From: Pirellulales bacterium | GTDB taxonomy: Bacteria > Planctomycetota > Planctomycetia > Pirellulales > Thermoguttaceae | Reading direction: 5' to 3' | Length of the DNA stretch: 7,947 nt | NCBI GenBank assembly: GCA_030642635.1 | Contig: DAOWNK010000145.1 | Location: forward strand, 1 to 7,947 | Shown here: positions 6,083-7,947 of the stretch, one piece after another | How positions within the stretch are numbered: the stretch's first letter is position 1 | How the letters are laid out: the number at the start of each line of letters is the position of its first letter | Position numbers and translations under genes: made by a program | The notes under the pieces: model-generated | Databases searched by the model: none | Told to the model about the DNA's origin: nothing | The model's input: the letters and a program-made list of their open reading frames with translations, nothing else

Positions 6083-6273
6083 CGCCGGCTAACGGCCACC
6101 AGTCGGCGCGGTTGCCTTGCTGATGCGATGGCAAGGCTCGTTCTTACGGGTCGAGGGCAAGGAGGCCCTCCGACTGCGGACTTGCGCAGCCCGTTGCCGA
6201 GTGCGACGACGAGTTGAACGCAGACACTCGACCTCGCAAGGGTACAAGACGTTCCCGAGGTCGAGTGCTTTTA
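6083..6273 (+). ncRNA. Candidate structured leader RNA upstream of rsmH
   Basis: The 280-nt gap between the palindromic element and rsmH holds consecutive hairpins on the plus strand. They are CGCCGGCT (6083-6090) with AGTCGGCG (6101-6108, one wobble); GCCTTGC (6114-6120) with GCAAGGC (6131-6137); GTCGAGGGC (6150-6158) with GCCCTCCGAC (6165-6174, one bulge); CTGCG (6174-6178) with CGCAG (6185-6189); and the terminator stem at 6225-6267. The series ends 28 nt before the rsmH ATG, the usual position of a transcription attenuator. I see no RNase P, tmRNA, SRP or 6S RNA hallmarks. A structured mraW leader motif has been described in actinobacteria, but I cannot tell whether this is related. The 5' boundary is not known. 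It could be a leader, a small RNA from this gap, or a degenerate repeat. Confidence 0.4.
6225..6273 (+). terminator. Intrinsic terminator 28 nt before rsmH
   Basis: A perfect 12-bp stem, CACTCGACCTCG (6225-6236) with CGAGGTCGAGTG (6256-6267), has a 19-nt loop and is followed by CTTTTA. This has the form of a rho-independent terminator for plus-strand transcripts. It lies between mraZ and rsmH, genes usually cotranscribed, with little room for a promoter downstream. It therefore either limits read-through into rsmH or is conditional. The T-tract is short (four T). Confidence 0.65.
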
Positions 6274-6301
6274 TAAGCCGTGACAAATTAACTTAACCGA
6301 C

Positions 6302-7186
6302 ATGACCGACACCACACCGGCACACGTGCCAGTCATGCTGGAGGAGATCGTCCGCTGGCTCGACCCGCACCGCGGCGCGGTGTTGGTCGACGGTACGACG
6401 GGCGGAGGCGGCCATACACGGGCGCTGGCCGAGCGTGTCGGGCCGTCGGGGATGGTGATCGCGATGGATTGCGATCCGGCGGCATTGGCCGCCGCTGAGC
6501 GGAACCTGGCCGGGCTGGCGGTAAAGTTGGTCCATGCAAATTTTTGCGACCTGCCGGAAGTACTCGAACAGTTAGAGATCAAAGAAGTCGACGGCGTGGT
6601 GTTGGATTTGGGCGTTTCGAGCGACCAGTTGGCCGATCGGGAACGCGGTTTCAGTTTTTCGAGCACAGGACGGCTCGATTTGCGGTTCGACCCGACCGTC
6701 GGCCAACCGGCCGGCCGGCTGATGAACCGATTAAGTGCCGAACAGCTTGCCGATTTGATTTATCGATATGGAGAGGAACGATACAGCCGCCGCATTGCCC
6801 GGGCGATTGTCAAGCAACGCAGCGAACGGCCGATCGAAACTGCCGTGGAGTTGGCCGAATTGGTCCGCCGCTGTGTGCCGCGAACCAAGGGCCGGCGCCG
6901 GATCGATCCGGCCACACGGACGTTTCAGGCATTGCGGATTGCGGTAAACGACGAGTTGAAATCGCTGGAGATCGCCTTGCGACGGATTCCCGACTGCCTG
7001 CATCGTGGTGCGAGGACGGCGGTAATCAGTTTCCATTCGTTGGAGGACCGTCGTGTAAAGGAGGCGTTTCGCGACGACGAGCGCATGGAGGTGTTGACAC
7101 CCAAGCCGATTCGTCCCGGCAAGGAGGAAGTTGACGAAAACCCACGTTCACGCAGCGCCAAGCTGCGTGTGGCGGCACGGATATAA
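6302..7186 (+). CDS. rsmH: 16S rRNA (cytosine(1402)-N(4))-methyltransferase RsmH
   Basis: RsmH (MraW) uses S-adenosylmethionine to methylate N4 of C1402 in the decoding centre of 16S rRNA. The 294-residue product is complete, slightly shorter than the E. coli protein. It opens with HVPVMLEEIVRWL (8-20). The SAM-binding motif I is DGTTGGGGHT (30-39), followed by AMDCDP (54-59). DLGVSSDQL (102-110), RGFSF (115-119) and GRLDLRFDPT (123-132) follow. The catalytic-domain segment AVISFHSLEDR precedes the family-typical end NPRSRSAKLRVAARI. The usual PLDMRMD motif appears as RLDLRFD. The ATG at 6302 fits the family start and has no Shine-Dalgarno sequence. The gene lies downstream of mraZ as in the dcw cluster, but is separated from it by a palindromic element and a terminator. 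Confidence 0.97.
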   Translation: MTDTTPAHVPVMLEEIVRWLDPHRGAVLVDGTTGGGGHTRALAERVGPSGMVIAMDCDPAALAAAERNLAGLAVKLVHANFCDLPEVLEQLEIKEVDGVVLDLGVSSDQLADRERGFSFSSTGRLDLRFDPTVGQPAGRLMNRLSAEQLADLIYRYGEERYSRRIARAIVKQRSERPIETAVELAELVRRCVPRTKGRRRIDPATRTFQALRIAVNDELKSLEIALRRIPDCLHRGARTAVISFHSLEDRRVKEAFRDDERMEVLTPKPIRPGKEEVDENPRSRSAKLRVAARI

Positions 7187-7216
7187 AACGCTCATCCATT
7201 CGTACAAATAAAAATG

Positions 7217-7245
7217 TTTAGCCGCCGCCGGTACGGCGGCGTAAG
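7217..7245 (+). repeat. Single REP-like TTTAGC hairpin
   Basis: TTTAGC (7217-7222) is followed by a perfect 8-bp stem, CGCCGCCG (7223-7230) with CGGCGGCG (7234-7241), loop GTA. The layout, a TTTAG foot then a GC-rich hairpin, matches the units at 4017 and 5941. There is no T-run, so a terminator role for rsmH is not supported. It fills the middle of the 111-nt gap between rsmH and the LysM gene. Confidence 0.5.
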
Positions 7246-7283
7246 CTCCAAACGAAAATTCTCACAAAATACCCACGCCAAGC

Positions 7284-7290
7284 AAGGAGG
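7284..7290 (+). promoter_or_regulatory. Strong Shine-Dalgarno site for the LysM gene
   Basis: AAGGAGG lies 7 nt before the ATG at 7298, a near-ideal ribosome binding site that fixes this start. It is the only strong one before a gene in the window, so translation of this gene is likely started differently, or more strongly, than that of its neighbours. Confidence 0.85.
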
Positions 7291-7297
7291 CTTAACC

Positions 7298-7947
7298 ATG
7301 GGCAAGGAAGTAAAAATCGGATTGGCGTTTATCATGGCGCTGTTGATCGTCTTCGGCGTGGTCCTGACTAAGCGGCTGATCGGCCCCTCAGACGACACGA
7401 CGGCTTCGACCGGTGAGTCCAAAAAGAACAACACGCCGTCGACAAAGAGAAAGGATGCCGTGCCTAAAGTTATCGAAGTTGCCAAGCCGACGGTGGTGGC
7501 GGCAAACTTAAATAATGGGCCGGCAAGCCGATGGAGCGTCGTATCGGACAAAGACGATGCAAAATCACCGCAGCGCGATGCGGCCGATTCGTCGTTGCCC
7601 TCGTACATGCCAAAGCCGACCACACCGGCTTCGTCGAGTTACGCTGCACAATACGGCAGCAAAAACCTCCGCCGCGAGGACGGCAGCTACGAAGTACAGC
7701 CGAACGACAGCTATTGGACCATCTCACAAAAACTGTATGGCTCCGGTGCGTACTTCAAAGCGCTGGCCGAACACAATCGCAGCCGTGTGCCGCGCGAAAA
7801 CAAGTTGGCCGTTGGAGACGTAATCTCAGCTCCCGAGGTAACGGAACTGGAAGAGACTTACCCCGGGCTGTGCCTCAAGCCGAGCCGACGCCAGACCGCC
7901 CGTCAGCGAGCATCGACCGTCAGCACCATAAGCCGCTATCGCGGCGG
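7298..7947 (+). CDS. Membrane-anchored LysM-domain protein (partial, 3' end outside)
   Basis: This open frame has 216 codons and no stop before the window edge, so the C-terminus is missing. A single hydrophobic segment spans about residues 7-23 (IGLAFIMALLIVFGVVL), preceded by lysines 3 and 6, and probably acts as an uncleaved signal anchor. A low-complexity linker rich in Lys, Ser, Thr, Asp and Pro runs to about 125. A LysM domain follows at about 130-178 (YEVQPNDSYWTISQKLYG, then ALAEHNR and LAVGDVISAP). LysM domains bind N-acetylglucosamine-containing glycans such as peptidoglycan, so an envelope role outside the cytoplasmic membrane is likely. The gene follows rsmH where ftsL stands in other dcw clusters. 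There is no leucine-zipper coiled coil in the visible part, so it is not an evident FtsL. Its function is unknown. Confidence 0.85.
   Translation, partial: MGKEVKIGLAFIMALLIVFGVVLTKRLIGPSDDTTASTGESKKNNTPSTKRKDAVPKVIEVAKPTVVAANLNNGPASRWSVVSDKDDAKSPQRDAADSSLPSYMPKPTTPASSSYAAQYGSKNLRREDGSYEVQPNDSYWTISQKLYGSGAYFKALAEHNRSRVPRENKLAVGDVISAPEVTELEETYPGLCLKPSRRQTARQRASTVSTISRYRG

Noticed and set aside
6066..6140. Resemblance to a hammerhead ribozyme (TGAGGACGAA near 6071 and CTGATG near 6119)
   Set aside because: The full core CTGATGA, stem II, GAAA is absent and no stem I/III pairing was found.
6089..6286. A 65-codon minus-strand open frame opposite the rsmH leader
   Set aside because: It is arginine-rich with no motif and no ribosome site, and it covers the hairpins that explain this stretch better.
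6123..6296. A 57-codon plus-strand open frame in the mraZ-rsmH gap
   Set aside because: The product is extremely arginine-rich, has no ribosome site or recognisable motif, and runs through the terminator stem. It is better explained as a by-product of structured, GC-rich RNA.
6022..6300. RNase P RNA, tmRNA or SRP RNA in the mraZ-rsmH gap
   Set aside because: None of the conserved core motifs of these RNAs could be found. The gap is also too short for a normal RNase P RNA or tmRNA.

Overview
The window looks like chromosomal, moderately GC-rich DNA from a planctomycete, probably close to Pirellulales. I infer this from the gene types and order (mraZ, then rsmH, then a membrane-anchored LysM protein), the near absence of Shine-Dalgarno sites and the many GC-rich intergenic palindromes. 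No rRNA or other taxonomic marker is present, so the assignment is inference.

Left half, minus strand (181-3921): a tight four-gene operon in the order queA, dnaX, ybaB/ebfC, recR. queA and dnaX overlap by 4 nt, ybaB starts 14 nt after dnaX, and ybaB and recR share one base. dnaX-ybaB-recR is a classic DNA replication/repair unit; queA (queuosine tRNA modification) has been added at its head. dnaX has two notable features. A run of nine A is placed so that slippage in either direction truncates tau to a gamma-like protein. The Walker A lysine is read as glutamate.

Middle (3922-5486): a divergent gap holds a possible queA promoter and a composite palindromic element. Then comes a plus-strand GT4-type glycosyltransferase (4105-5223), followed by a 24-bp inverted repeat with a T-run that looks like a terminator. 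The remaining gap before mraZ (5316-5466) shows only a weak promoter candidate.

Right half, plus strand (5457-7947): the head of the dcw (division and cell wall) cluster. Three GTGG(G/T) boxes at exact 10-bp spacing precede mraZ, matching the MraZ autoregulatory operator. mraZ ends inside a palindromic element made of two inverted REP-like units. The next 280 nt contain a series of hairpins ending in an intrinsic terminator only 28 nt before rsmH, which suggests a structured leader or attenuator. rsmH (16S rRNA C1402 N4-methyltransferase) is intact. After another REP-like hairpin, a gene with a strong Shine-Dalgarno site encodes a single-TM LysM protein that runs off the window. It occupies the place ftsL has in other bacteria.

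No CRISPR array, tRNA, rRNA, transposase or defence gene was seen. The best leads for something undescribed are the rsmH leader RNA, the dnaX slippage site together with its altered Walker A motif, and the family of TTTAG-hairpin elements.
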